Shown: positions 11,412 to 22,722 of the stretch, piece after piece
Layout: each line of letters opens with the position of its first letter
How positions within the stretch are numbered: the stretch's first letter is position 1
NCBI GenBank assembly: GCA_029641185.1
Contig: JAPWGK010000030.1
Location: 186,001-250,000 of the forward strand
DNA: 64,000 nucleotides
Source of the DNA: Pseudofabraea citricarpa
Lineage: Eukaryota; Ascomycota; Leotiomycetes; Helotiales; Dermateaceae
Direction of reading: 5' to 3'
Notes under the pieces: generated by a model
The model's database searches: none
Told to the model about the DNA's origin: nothing
What the model saw: the letters and a program-made list of their open reading frames with translations, nothing else
Made by a program: the position numbers and the translations under genes

Positions 11412-12212
11412 TGCGAAAATCTTTAACTTGACTTGAAGGAGGATGGGCAATAGATTGTAGCGGTATTTGAGATCGTTGAACTTGATTGTCTTTGTAGCTA
11501 CCAATTGTTGTGCGGAGGAGCACAAGTGCGCATACATATAGGAAATAGCAAATGAGCTACACATCGGCAGGCATGGCGTCACGAAATGCTACACGATCAG
11601 GTAAGCGAGGAGCAGGAGCCAAGCACGAATGCGGTTGGGTGCTACAGTGCCACTGCATTTCCATCACAGCAGCTACCCCGATTTGATGGTGTTTCTGAAA
11701 ATCGTGCGTGATACTTTCGTCATGCAAGCCATTCGAGATAGTAAATGGTCTTTCTACCGCAGGCTCCGACGGCAGCTGCACACTAATGTAGTGTGCTGTG
11801 GCCAAGGCTTAATAAGCTCAAGCGAGGCCTGACTTCGCGAAGCGACCGGCGGATTTCAAGGCGAGCGGCGAGGCTCGCCGCGACAGCGAGGATGACAATA
11901 GACATGTAATCAGGTAGACAATACTCCAAACCTATACTCAGAACAGCTCCAAAATGACAATTTTCGAATGTTGGTGCTAGCTATGTCGTCTTCAAATTAC
12001 AAACCAGCATTCCAATTGTGGATTTGGATGGAGACATTTGGCTTTGTTGATAGAGAGGATCAAATATTTAAGAGGTAGCACGTCTCGTAAGAATTGACTC
12101 CTCATCTCACATAGCATCACATTAGATCCTAAAATCCCTCTCTCATAAGCTTTCTCTATAACTTTCAAACTACCTTTTACCACATTACCATTTTCTGAAC
12201 ATTAAAATAGCA
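11412..12212. promoter_or_regulatory. Divergent promoter region
   Basis: An 801-bp spacer between the OYE gene on the minus strand and the epimerase gene on the plus strand. It includes a GC-rich perfect 7-bp stem with a 3-base loop at 11865-11881 and the palindrome CTTCGCGAAG near 11832-11841. A role in regulation is only inferred. Confidence 0.35.
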
Positions 12213-13463
12213 ATGGCGGCTAATCAGAGAATCTTCGTCACAGGCGTGTCTGGCTACCTCGGTGGACATACAGTCACGCGTCTTCTCAACAAGCATCCTG
12301 ACTGGAATATAGCGGTGCTAGTGAGGGACGAGGCGCAAAAAGAAAAGATTCTAGCGAGCTGGCCCAATATCGAGGTTGTCATTGGAACATTGGACGACAA
12401 GGAGCTGATGATTCATGAAGCAGCAAATTCGGCTGTTGTTCTTCGTAAGTGCCAACTGCTGCGTCCTCTTGCACAGAGCTAACTTGAAGCAGAAACAGCT
12501 TCAGCCGATCATATTCCAGGTGTTCTTGCTCTTATGGAGGGCCTCAGCCAAGGAATCCCAAAGCCCGGCTACTTCATTCATGTAGGAGGAACAGGCATGC
12601 TAAATGATGTGAGCAACGGTTGGGGTAAGTAGCTATTTTTCGCTGTAAGAATTTTGCGGAACCTAAGTTAACACCTTGTAAGGCAATGCATCCGACAAGA
12701 TATACAGTGACATTACCGACCTAAATGAAATCACTTCATTCCCACTGGAGAATCATATCCATCGAGATGTGGATGCTGCTGTCTTGGCCGCTAACTTATC
12801 GATGGGGGTCCCAACTGCCATCCTATCTCCACCCATGGTTCATGGGAAAGGCGTCGGCCCGATGAAAACCAGAAGTATTCAGGTACCACTTATGATAGAA
12901 GCGGCCCTTCGATCGGGCAGTGGGTTTCAGGTTCTCGAAGGCCAGAACTTGTGGGATGGTGAGTCTTTCGAAGAAAATATAAAAGCATCACTAACAAGTA
13001 GAGCCAGAGATCCACATTGATGATTTGGCCGATGCATTCATTGTACTCGTTGAAGAAGCTCTTAAGCCAAATGGTGGTAGAGCTCAATGGGGCCCAAAAG
13101 GATACTATTTCTGTAACTCTGGGGAATTTGTGAGTGGAACCATTAAAGGCGAAAGACCTATTACTGACTGCTAGATAGAAATGGGGTGAAGCTGCAGCTG
13201 AAATAGCTAAGGAGCTATCAAAGCAAGGCGCCATTGATAGTAGCGATGTGAAGAAATTGTCACTTGAAGATGCTCAAGTGAAGCATCCATGGGCTCCCTT
13301 GATCTGGGGAGGGAATTGTCGCAGTCGAGCAGACAGATTGAAAATGCTCGGGTGGGCACCTCAAAAGTCTGGGTTCCGAGAGAGTCTGCCAACAATGGTT
13401 GCAGAGGAAGTGAAGACACTGGCATCCGAGCAGTCCAAGACTGCCCTGGACAAACTGGCCTAA
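12213..13463 (+). CDS. NAD-dependent epimerase/dehydratase family (extended SDR)
   Basis: Five exons, 12213-12444, 12493-12624, 12683-12958, 13002-13129 and 13179-13463, with four introns of 43-58 bp, encode 350 residues. The N-terminal Rossmann motif is FVTGVSGYLGGHT near residues 8-20. VLVRDEAQ and the VIGTLDD segment follow, as in extended SDRs of the NmrA/dihydroflavonol-reductase-like group. The canonical YxxxK motif is not obvious; HIHRDVDAAVL occupies that region, as in related fungal proteins. HIDDLADAFIVLVEEAL is a typical substrate-domain helix of the family. It lies 175 bp upstream of a Zn2Cys6 gene on the same strand and opposite the OYE gene. Probably a cytosolic oxidoreductase of accessory metabolism. 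Confidence 0.9.
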
Positions 13464-13638
13464 GAGGATCGTGAATTTCCAGCTTGTTGTTCTGTTGGAT
13501 AGACTTGTGAATGTATCTTATTGCATATAAGAGATAGAATTGAAATTTGTTATTGGCTGATATTATCGGGCTCGGTAGTCGGGCAATCATACCTCAATGC
13601 CTCCTCGTTCTCTCACCCACCACCTTAGTAATCGTTGA

Positions 13639-15862
13639 ATGACAATTCCTTCTGTTGTATTTTTTGTATCTCGATACTTGCCTTCCAATGGCAACATGAG
13701 TTCATCAAACCAGATGAATACTACGCTCCACGGCAAGCCCTGTGCAAGCTGTAGAAGGAGACGTGTACGATGTGATCGATTGAGACCCTGCTCAAATTGC
13801 GAACGGTCTAAGCAGCTCTGTACGTACGACAACGAACCAACGATAAGTAGCGGAACTATTTCAGAAGGGCAAGATGTCGCAGCGTCTGCAGATCCAGATC
13901 TTCGTGGTCGGTTGGCGCGACTTGAAAGCTTGATGGCCGCCATGTTGGCAAGGGACAGTGGTGGCGTGGGCCTGCAGAATGAATCACCACGTGATGAACT
14001 ATCTGGACAATCTCCGTCGGCATTAATTTCAGGCGCTGTTTCTGAACCGCATGAACCTGTAGGACAAGTAATATTCCAAGATGGCTACTCAGCATATTAC
14101 AGCATGGACTTCTGGACCAGTATGATCAGTGAGGTCCGAGACCCAAAGTACATGTCACGTGGTTAGATTGGCTGACACACAAGATATATAGATTGAAGAC
14201 CTCCGGAAACTGCTGTCTCCCCCTTGTACCCGAAACAGTCTATCGCCATGGTTTTCAAATGCTATGGCTAGTTTTCAGCCGCATCCAACAGCCGATTTAA
14301 GTTTCATGCACCCCTCGCTTGAACAGAGCAATGCATTGTGCAAGCTATTTGCTGAGAAAGTGAATCCGTTTGTTCGTATCGTACATCAAGCATACTTCGG
14401 TCAGGCGTTAAACCAGTACCGTCGAGGTACCCATATTTTGCCACGGGAATTTGAAACACTCTTGTTCACAATTTATCTTCTTACGATAAACTGTCTCTCT
14501 TCAGAGGTTGTGGAAAGCATTTTCTCAACAAGTAAACCTGTGATCCTTGTACGCTTCCATGAAGCGGTTCAAGCATCCTTATCTAAAGTTAATTTCGTTA
14601 CAACTGATAAAGTTTGGGTTTTAGGTGCAATTATTCATTATGTGGTAAGAGATTCCAATTTACACCAATGCCAATGGAGAGCCTCTTGGCAAAAGACTTT
14701 ACTTTGAACTTCCTTTTTGTGTATTTATTACTTGTGATTTGAGTTTATCTGAGGGCTAAAAGAGGAACATAGTCATTGACTGATGATTTGATAGACATTT
14801 TTATTTCAACAGAGCCTACATCAGGAAGCGACAGCACTGCTAGCAGTTGCAATCCGGGTCGCTCAAAGCCAAGGTCACCATCGTGACCCAAGCCATTTCC
14901 CATTCTCACCATGGGTCTGTGAGCTTAGAAGAAGGATGTGGAATCAGATTTGCTGCTTGGATGCACGAGCCATAACCTCATTCGGGGCAGAATCTTGCCT
15001 TCCAGTGACAGCTGATAGTCGACCTCCCATCAACGCAAGTGATGATGAGTGGCATCCAAGTCGATTTGCAAAGCCCTCTTCTGTACCACCAAACTCTACA
15101 GGCTTTACGGGGATGACGTTCGCGCTGGTGAGTCGTGAGATAGCCGGCTTGACGCAACAACTTGCAAAGGTCGACTGCCAAGAAATCGCAGCGAAGGAGG
15201 CACTTATCCAACAAACGGAAAACAGCATTAACGAAAAATTCTTCAAGACTGTCGATGGTACCAATTTGTCCCAGACGGTGGTCGTTGCTATGGCAGAGGT
15301 CGCTATCTCAAATCTCAGGTTAACGAATCGATATCGACAGATTCTGCTCGCTAAGAAAGATGTACCGAGCATTGACAAATACCCGTAGGTTATGACTCAA
15401 TTGATGAGAATGAATGCTAACTTCCGTTTTTAAAGTGTTTTCATCGCAGCAATAGAGCTGCTCGAAGCAATAGAGTATCATATAACGACATTTTCTCCAT
15501 TGGGTTGGGATTGGATCTTCCAACATACAGTCCCTTGGCTCGCGATATCAATCCTCCTTACTCAACTCCCACACTGCACGAAAGACGCAGATATGGAGCG
15601 CGCACAGCGACATATCGATATCATGTTCCTTCGATACGAGAATCTATCTAGTTCTCGAATGTGGAAACTTTTAGTTGAGTTAAGACACCAGATGCAACCG
15701 ACCTGGAAGCAAAACGAGGGCCCAAGTCCAGAAGTTGGAACGGAAAATATGATGTTGGAAGAAAATAGCTTCGTGCTGGGGTTTGATGCAGAAGCACAGA
15801 ATGATTTGTTTATGTATGACGATCCATTAAATTATCAGGAGATGGCCAATATGCCGTGGTAA
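13639..15862 (+). CDS. Zn2Cys6 transcription factor with fungal MHR domain
   Basis: Four exons, 13639-14133, 14192-14644, 14813-15384 and 15436-15862, encode 648 residues. The zinc cluster is complete: Cys35, 38, 45, 51, 54 and 61 in the C-x2-C-x6-C-x5-C-x2-C-x6-C pattern. A middle-homology region follows, with a segment RRRMWNQICCLDARA typical of fungal_trans domains. The first intron uses the unusual donor GTCCGA; I chose it because it restores MISEIEDLRKLL in frame, a common start of this domain. The third intron's CTAAC branch and the phase fit well. A start at 13696 (MSSSNQ) is possible. Position beside OYE and epimerase suggests a pathway-specific regulator, which is inference. Confidence 0.85.
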
Positions 15863-16379
15863 GAAATGCCTTTCCCAAGATGAATATAAAGCTAATGGAA
15901 GATCAAATAAAGGCTTGACCCACAGACACTCTACTAAATATCAAATAATCAAACTCTGTCAAGGATATTGCTTACGAGCACGGCTGTGATAATGTTCGGA
16001 TAGACTGGTTGTGACGCGCTGAGGGATGTGAAATCTAGAATATCAAATTTAACACACATGAGACATACCAGATTAATCCAATTAAATAGTTGAAAAGCAA
16101 TCGACATTTAAATATCATCCTGTGTGAAAAAGATAGAGAATCAGATTCTGTGATGTTATATGACCAGCCCAGCTTCGCTGCAAATGAAAGCAGCACACCG
16201 CTTTTGGTAAAAGCGGGCAGAATGCCCATTTTCAAATGCGTCATTCGGCGAAACACAACCCTCAAATAATTGCCCCGCTAAGCTTTTATTTTCACGGTGC
16301 GTCGCTCTTTACACAGCATCTCTCCACGCGAGTCCTTCATTGAATAGAAACGATATACCCCAGTTCTGCACTTACGAAC
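15863..16379. other. Intergenic; no gene seen
   Basis: 517 bp between two genes on the plus strand. A weak minus-strand frame at 16035-16265 has no recognisable features. No repeats seen. Confidence 0.45.
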
Positions 16380-18594
16380 ATGTCGAGCCGCCAGTTGAGG
16401 AAATTACAGCAGCAGCGCGAACAAGAGCAAGCCAGATTAGCTAAGCTCCAAGAAGACGCAGCCTCAGAAGATTCGGAAGACGAGACTTTCCCATTACCAC
16501 CGTCGAAACCGAAACCCAGTCTTTTTGCCAGTTTGGCAGCGCTCGAAGATGAGGGTGGAGATGAAGATGAAGACGGAGAATCAGGAGCGGAGAAGGAAAT
16601 AAAGGATAAACACAACGATTCGAGCGAGATTGAGAGTCTGCCAGCGACTACACAAAAGAAACCCAAGAAGTCAAAGAAGAAGAAGAAGGCAAAAAACAAG
16701 GCAAAAGAGGCAGCGAAGTCTACAGAACCTACCGAATCTACCGACGGCCCAGACGAGATTGATGCAGCTCTTGCAGCTCTGAAGATCAAAGCCCCAAATG
16801 GCCAGTCGGCGCAAGATTTAGCAGCTCCTGTGGATCATCAGTTTGAGAAGGTCTGCAAGTTACTAGGTATTAGTACGCAGCATCTCAAGGTGGCAAATGA
16901 GATGCGGAATCTTTTTGGGCGAGCTGCGGTTGAGAATCATGACGATGCGGGTGGTGCAATACCAAGAAGTGCACGACGAAGACAACGGGGACAGAACCAA
17001 CAAGTCGACTTAGAGACTGCCCTCAAAGGACACCACGCTCCTGGCAGAGGTCTTCCAGAGCTTACATTGCGACGGAACATATTCATACAGGGCAAAGAGG
17101 AATGGCCAAGGGCAAGTACAGGTGGCTTAACTATGGGAGTTGTCGAAGACAGCATCTATAGTGCTCGTCGAGGCAATGGGGTGGTGGAGTTCAGATTCAT
17201 ACACGATCAATCTTACCAAGCCTTGCAACAGCAATTCGATTTGTTTGTTGAGATGGGCAACCCTCAAAACCTGATCGGTCTTTTGCAGCGCAACCGTAAG
17301 TTTTCACCGGTCGATTGATAGAGAAAATACTAATATTCAACCAGCTTACCATATTTCACTTCTTATCCAAGTCAGCAAAGTTGCCAAAGATCAAGGTGAT
17401 CATGCATTATCCTCGGACCTATTAGAGCGAGCCTTATTCTCTTTTGCTCGTTCTTCGACTTCTTTATTCTCAGCTAAACTAAGTCAAGGCAAGGCATACT
17501 TAAATTTCCAGAGACCGGAGAATCGCGAGTTATGGCTTGCTGGCTATCAGTATATCAAAAGCTTGGTCATGAAAGGGACTTATAGAACAGCGTTTGAGTG
17601 GGCAAAGTTATTATTCAGCTTGGATCCAACCAACGATCCATATTGTATGAGCCTCATGCTCCATAATCTGGCCTTAAGAGCTCACGAATTCCAATGGCTA
17701 TTGGAGACGACTGATAGTTTTGAGTGGGAGAAACGAGCTTCCCATACATATCCATCCTTGGCATTCGCTGCTATGCAGCTCAAGGACGGCGCTCAATGTC
17801 GAGCGCTCCTCGAAGCAGCGATGGAGGATTATCCATGGATATTTACTCAATTGTTTCAAGAGATCAACCTTGATGCGCCATCGTCTATCTGGGGAATCAA
17901 ACCACGAACGGATGCGGAGACGTTATTTACTGAGATATATGTACGCCAAACGAAAGACCTATGGAACACACCGGAAGCCACATCTATCTTGATGGAAATT
18001 GCTCACGCAATCAACAAAGTAGATGTTTCGAAACTAGCCCTCATAGACAATCAACAGATTACGCTCGATGTTGTTCGGTTTGTGTATTTGGACAACACTC
18101 CCGCTTTGATGGGAATGGTCCCTGCAGCAATGCTACACCGAAGTAATAACTCAGATGCCGACCCATTACCTCCAGACAACAACGTCTACTCTTATGAGAG
18201 TCAACGAGTACGAATCGAAGGGCGTGGTCGACCTGGAACTGACGGCATCCAAGGCGACTTTTTCAATCCAATAGCTGCTTTAGGTCGTCTCATTCCTGGA
18301 TTTGGGAGAGCTGCCGACGATGACGATGAACTCGACCATCTGGATCAAGCTGACCTTCGGAGACAACTAGAGCATGCGGTGGCAGCTGAAGAAGAGCAAG
18401 AAGCTACAAGAGATCCTGCACTTGCTACGGAAGAACAGCCACGAACAACGGTCTCAATTGCGAGAAGACTACTGGACATGCTCTGGGGACCAACTGAGCG
18501 GTTTGTAGACTCAGACAGTGTTAGTGATCGAACAGATACCGAATCTGAGGTAGAAACCGATGAGGAGATGCTTCAACTTGGGGATGCTAGATAG
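16380..18594 (+). CDS. RQC1: Ribosome quality control complex subunit 1 (TCF25 family)
   Basis: Two exons, 16380-17295 and 17345-18594, with a 49-bp intron (TACTAAT branch, CCAG acceptor), encode 721 residues, the usual length for the family. The N-terminus starts MSSRQLRKLQQQREQEQ, followed by an acidic stretch and a poly-Lys block (KKPKKSKKKKKAKNK near residue 98-112). The TCF25/DUF654 domain occupies the middle, with helical repeats such as WLAGYQYIKSLVMKGTYRTA. Rqc1 acts with Ltn1, Rqc2 and Cdc48 on stalled 60S subunits to extract and ubiquitinate nascent chains. The C-terminus is acidic. Nothing in the sequence suggests loss of function. Housekeeping gene by inference. Confidence 0.93.
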
Positions 18595-19141
18595 AAATAG
18601 AAATGTATCAAGATTGAGCCAGGAGTGTATCACGTGCACGCAGCCACACGGTTGATAGATTGATTGATGGTAATTAGGCAATTCCATGTCGTCTGACCGC
18701 AAGAAACACAAAGGGTAAGGTTGCATATGACAATATTGAATAATATTGAATTAACTTGCTCACTTTCCGCATCCTCCCCGTGTGATCTGTTCCTCTTGGG
18801 CTTGATCGTCATGGGAGTCGTGGTGAGGGAGTTTCAAGAGATCCGAAACAGCCTCGCCCCGACCCGGACCTGCGTCAAATCGAGTTCAGATTTCTAAGCC
18901 GCTGCTGGGAGTTGTTTTTAGTACAGGACCAGCCCAGCAACCACCACCACCACCAAAGCACAAAGCACGCAAGAGACCACATCTCCGGCTGACTACAAAT
19001 AACGTACGCAATCCTGCTCAGTGGCTTCCGCAGCGCATCTACTTATACCACTCTAGTCCTCCCTCCACCGAACTCTACCTACTCAACCCAAAACCCACTC
19101 TCGCAAACAATCAACCCCGCTACCGCTACATTACCGCAATC
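18595..19141. other. Intergenic; no gene seen
   Basis: 547 bp upstream of ATX1. The last part is C/A-rich (CCACCACCACCACC near 18939-18952), typical of a leader. No metal-responsive element was identified with certainty. Confidence 0.45.
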
Positions 19142-19524
19142 ATGTCCGCAGAACACACCTACAAGTTCAATGTCAGCATGAGCTGTGGAGGCTGCTCGGG
19201 AGCCGTTGACCGCGTGCTCAAGAAGCTCGATGGTATGTACTTGAACCCATCCTCTGCGCGCATTCATTTTCTTCGCGCGGGTTTTCTGCTCTACCCCGCA
19301 CTCCACCTCTCTTCACCGCGCAAACGAGCGATTGCTAATCGGTGACGGATTGAACAGGCGTCAAGTCATACGAAGTTTCCCTCGAGAGCCAGACCGCCAC
19401 CGTTGTCGCAGAGCCCTCTTTACCATACGAGAAGGTCCTCGCCACCATCAAGAAGACCGGCAAGAAGGTCAACTCGGGCGAGGCAGATGGAGAGTCCAAG
19501 AGCATTGAGGTCCCGGAAGAATAG
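19142..19524 (+). CDS. ATX1: Copper chaperone ATX1
   Basis: Two exons, 19142-19232 and 19358-19524, with a 125-bp intron, encode 85 residues. The single heavy-metal-associated domain has the copper-binding motif MSCGGC near residues 13-18 and the conserved lysine-rich face (KKTGKKVNSG). The beta-alpha-beta-beta-alpha-beta length matches the family. ATX1 delivers Cu(I) to the P-type ATPase CCC2 in the trans-Golgi, which loads secreted multicopper oxidases. A secreted multicopper oxidase is encoded 17 kb downstream in this window, but nothing links the two beyond that known pathway. The C-terminal tail is Glu/Ser-rich. Confidence 0.95.
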
Positions 19525-20192
19525 AGGAATAAATATCGGCGCGCGTAGTTGAGCTTCATGGCGTTCTTTTAATGTTATGGTTTGGGGTTATGAGACGAGA
19601 TGCGATGAGATTTTATGAGTTGCGGTAGTACAGGACATCGATACAATACATCATCACTTTAGAGGGCTGTTTGTTAAGCCTCTGGTTCTTTGAAAATCTG
19701 GTCCTCTGTTCACCGTCCCCTCTTGTGTTTGTCTGCTACGTTGTGGTCGCTCTGATCCAGCGATGGATCTTGCAGGCAGTGTTCACTACTGCTGGCTTTT
19801 GCTGCTGGCTCTTGCTAAGATCACTCTTCAGGTTCACGATAGGCATTTTGACCACAAAGCCAAGACTCCTCCAATTGTCTCTTCCCGAAACAAATCACTT
19901 CACATTGGCTATCCCACAACTTTTACCTTCACTCCAACAAACATCCATCCTCATCCTGCATCTCAAATACGGCCGTTTTGTAATCCTTCACAACAATACG
20001 AGGCCAGAGAACAACAACAGTACGTACAAGTAATCACGAAATCCTAGTCAGCTCACCAAAGCCTCACCACTGTCATACCTAGGTACAAAAGAGCTCACAA
20101 ATCATTCCTCTGACACAAGAATGGCTATTCAGGATCAGTAAACACCTGTTCCACGTGATGGGAGAGTAGCCGCTCAATTCCACGGATAGCGA
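19525..20192. other. Intergenic left of mini LTR element
   Basis: T-rich then A/C-rich sequence between ATX1 and the LTR element. Small plus-strand frames (19671-20047) look non-coding: biased composition, no domain, no start context. Confidence 0.4.
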
Positions 20193-20318
20193 TGTGGCAA
20201 GGGTTGAATAGGTTGTGTGAAATGATTGTCTGGGTGGTTGGAGAGAGAAAGGCTCCTGTAACGGAGGAAGAGCTTAAATACAGGCAATAGCGCTAGTACG
20301 CGCTCCTTCCGTGCTACA
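20193..20318 (-). repeat. Left LTR of mini element (3' LTR on minus strand)
   Basis: A 126-bp terminal repeat, TG...CA bounded, differing from its partner at two sites, both transitions. Confidence 0.9.
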
Positions 20319-20941
20319 CTCACCCACGTATCCTCCCCCAGAAAAAGTAATTCCCATATACTCCCCAAAACGAAGCTATTCCCAGCTATCCTCTGCAAAC
20401 CCTGCCTCTCCTCGTGTCTGGTCATCTCAGGTATTCCTCCCGTACGGAACACGCGCCGTAGTAACTCTCCAGATTCCTCTTCCTCAATTCCCGCTTCGTT
20501 TAGAGTAGCCAGCTTCCCCAGCCCGTTCTACCTCCGTTCTATCTATCCAGCCCTGTATACTTCCTTCACGATCTTCCATTCTTCAGAAGCCCAAATCTTT
20601 ATGGTTCCTAGCCCCGGTTCACTCCCGTTGCCTCAGATATACAGCCGCGTGTAATAGGAGTCCGAATAGAACGCGTACCGTAGCTTTGCGTACTCGAAAA
20701 AGATATCCTCGTAAAATCGTAATCGTAAAATCGCTCGTAGGGAATCGTGTTCGTACTGGATTACGTACCGTAGTACTTGTCGTGTGAGAAGGTAGTTGCG
20801 CGTGCAGATAATAGGGAACGACTGAAAAGTTGAAAATACTGAAAACGACTGAAAAGCAACTGAAATCGAAGATATACTTGAAAATAAAGCGAATACCGTT
20901 GTCCCATTGACACAGAGCCTATGCCTGGCATTGGTCACCAG

Positions 20942-21067
20942 TGTGGCAAGGGTTAAATAGGTTGTGTGAAATGATTGTCTGGGTGGTTGGAGAGAGAAAG
21001 GCTCCTGTAACGGAGGAAGAGCTTAAATACAGGCAATAGCGCTAGTACGCGCTCCTCCCGTGCTACA
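20942..21067 (-). repeat. Right LTR of mini element (5' LTR on minus strand)
   Basis: A 126-bp terminal repeat. Its outer end is 224 bp upstream of the thiolase ATG, so it lies in that gene's promoter or leader. Confidence 0.9.
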
Positions 21068-21291
21068 GCGACCCTGAACCGAGGTCTGCTTCGCAACGCT
21101 AATGCCCCGCAAAATGATCTCCCCCGCCATGCGAGCTCCAGTGGCAGGTGGATTGACAACCCTCGAGTTCTTATATCAACTCCCTCTCTTCTCTTCCGGC
21201 CTCTCATACCATTTTAACCACAAGTCTCCTTTCGGAAAATTCGTGATTACCTACTATCTTTGCGTTGCGATACTCTCTTAAATCTGACACG

Positions 21292-22722
21292 ATGGTTATC
21301 AAGCGCAATGAGCCATGCTACGTCCTCGGCGTCGGCATGACCAAGTTCATCAAGCCACGAGGAAAAGTTGACTATACCGAGCTTGGCTTCGAGGCGGGCG
21401 TGAAAGCTATGCTCGATGCGCAAATCAATTATGATGATGTCGACCAAGGTGTTGCGTGTTACTGCTATGGCGACTCCACCTGTGGTCAGCGAGTCTTCTA
21501 CCAATTCGGTATGACACAGATTCCCATCTACAATGTGAACAACAATTGTTCGACCGGCTCAACGGGCCTCGCCATGGCGAGAAATATCATCAGTCATGGT
21601 GGTGCTGATTGTATGTTGGTTGTTGGGTTCGAGAAGATGATGCCCGGAAGCCTCCAGAGTTTCTGGAATGACCGGAGTAACCCGACAGGCACTTCGACTG
21701 AGATGATGATCAAGACTAGAGGCATCACAAATGCGCCCGGTGCGGCACAGATGTTCGGTAATGCTGGACGAGAGTATATGGAGAAGTAAAGTATTCGTGC
21801 CGTTTTCTGATATCGCCTACTAATACGTCGCAGGTACGGAGCCACAGCCTCTGACTTTGCAGAGATCGCAAGAATAAACCATGAGCATTCACAAAGGAAC
21901 CCATACTCACAATTCAAAGACGTCTACACACTCGAGCAGATTGAAAAGGCTCCCATGATCTTCGAGCCTCTCACCAAACTCCAGTGCTGCCCCACGTCTG
22001 ATGGCGGTGCTGCAGCCGTTCTAGTTTCCCAAGATTTCCTCGATGCTCGTCCGCATCTGAAAGATCAAGCCGTCCTTATTGCAGGTCAATGTCTCGCCAC
22101 CGACGCCCCATCTTTATTCTCCCGCTCGGCAATCGACCTCATGGGATTCGAAATGAGCAAGCACGCATGCGAGACAGCCATGAAAGAAGCCAAAATCGAG
22201 CCCAAGGACGTGAGTGTCTGCGAACTCCACGACTGTTTCTCGTCCAACGAAATGATCACCATCGACGCACTAGGTCTAAGTCCGCCGGGGAAGGCGCACG
22301 AGATGGTGCGCGCAGGCGACATCACATACGGCGGTAAACGCAATCTAGTCATCAACCCATCGGGAGGCCTGATCTCCAAAGGCCACCCGCTCGGCGCATC
22401 CGGCATCGCGCAATGTGCAGAGCTCGTGTGGCATCTCCGTGGATGGGCGAACAACCGGCTCGTGAAAGGGACGAACATCGCGCTGCAGCACAATCTCGGT
22501 CTGGGCGGCGCGGCCGTCGTGACGGTGTATAAGCGAGCTGATGGCAAGACGGCTCAAGCTGTCAGTTCGGAAACCGTCGCCCAGAAGACTGGCCTGGGCT
22601 ATAACCCAGCCGTCGAGGCGAAGGGCTTCACGGAGAAACAGGCCGCGAGTGTCAAGAGTAGGACGAAGAGCAGCTTGTGGGCGCTCGCGGATACGGAGAC
22701 CAAGGTGCAGTCGAGGTTTTAA
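21292..22722 (+). CDS. SCP-x type thiolase (acyl-CoA C-acyltransferase)
   Basis: Two exons, 21292-21785 and 21834-22722, with a 48-bp intron (TACTAAT branch), encode 460 residues. The nucleophilic Cys is in NNNCSTGS near residue 86. The second active-site block is GHPLGASG near residues 348-355, and CELHDCFSSNE lies between them. These features match the thiolase domain of sterol carrier protein x, which cleaves 3-ketoacyl-CoA in peroxisomal beta-oxidation of branched or sterol side chains. No SCP2 lipid-binding domain is attached. The C-terminus SRF is at best a weak peroxisomal PTS1 signal. The promoter region is invaded by the mini LTR element. Confidence 0.92.

Larger units (their letters stand above)
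20193..21067 (-). mobile_element. Mini LTR retroelement (TRIM-like), 875 bp
   Basis: Two direct repeats of exactly 126 bp (20193-20318 and 20942-21067) bracket 623 bp. They differ at two positions, both transitions. Each repeat begins TGTGGC and ends GCTACA, so the TG...CA ends are intact. The flanks GCGA (20189-20192) and GCGA (21068-21071) form a 4-bp target-site duplication. Read on the minus strand, the right repeat is followed after one base by TGGTGACCAATGCC, which looks like a tRNA primer-binding site. A purine-rich stretch containing GGGGGAGGA and GTGGGTGAG precedes the left repeat. No reverse transcriptase, protease or integrase is encoded, so it is non-autonomous. A minus-strand frame (20633-20938) in the interior is of unknown meaning. 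Confidence 0.85.
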
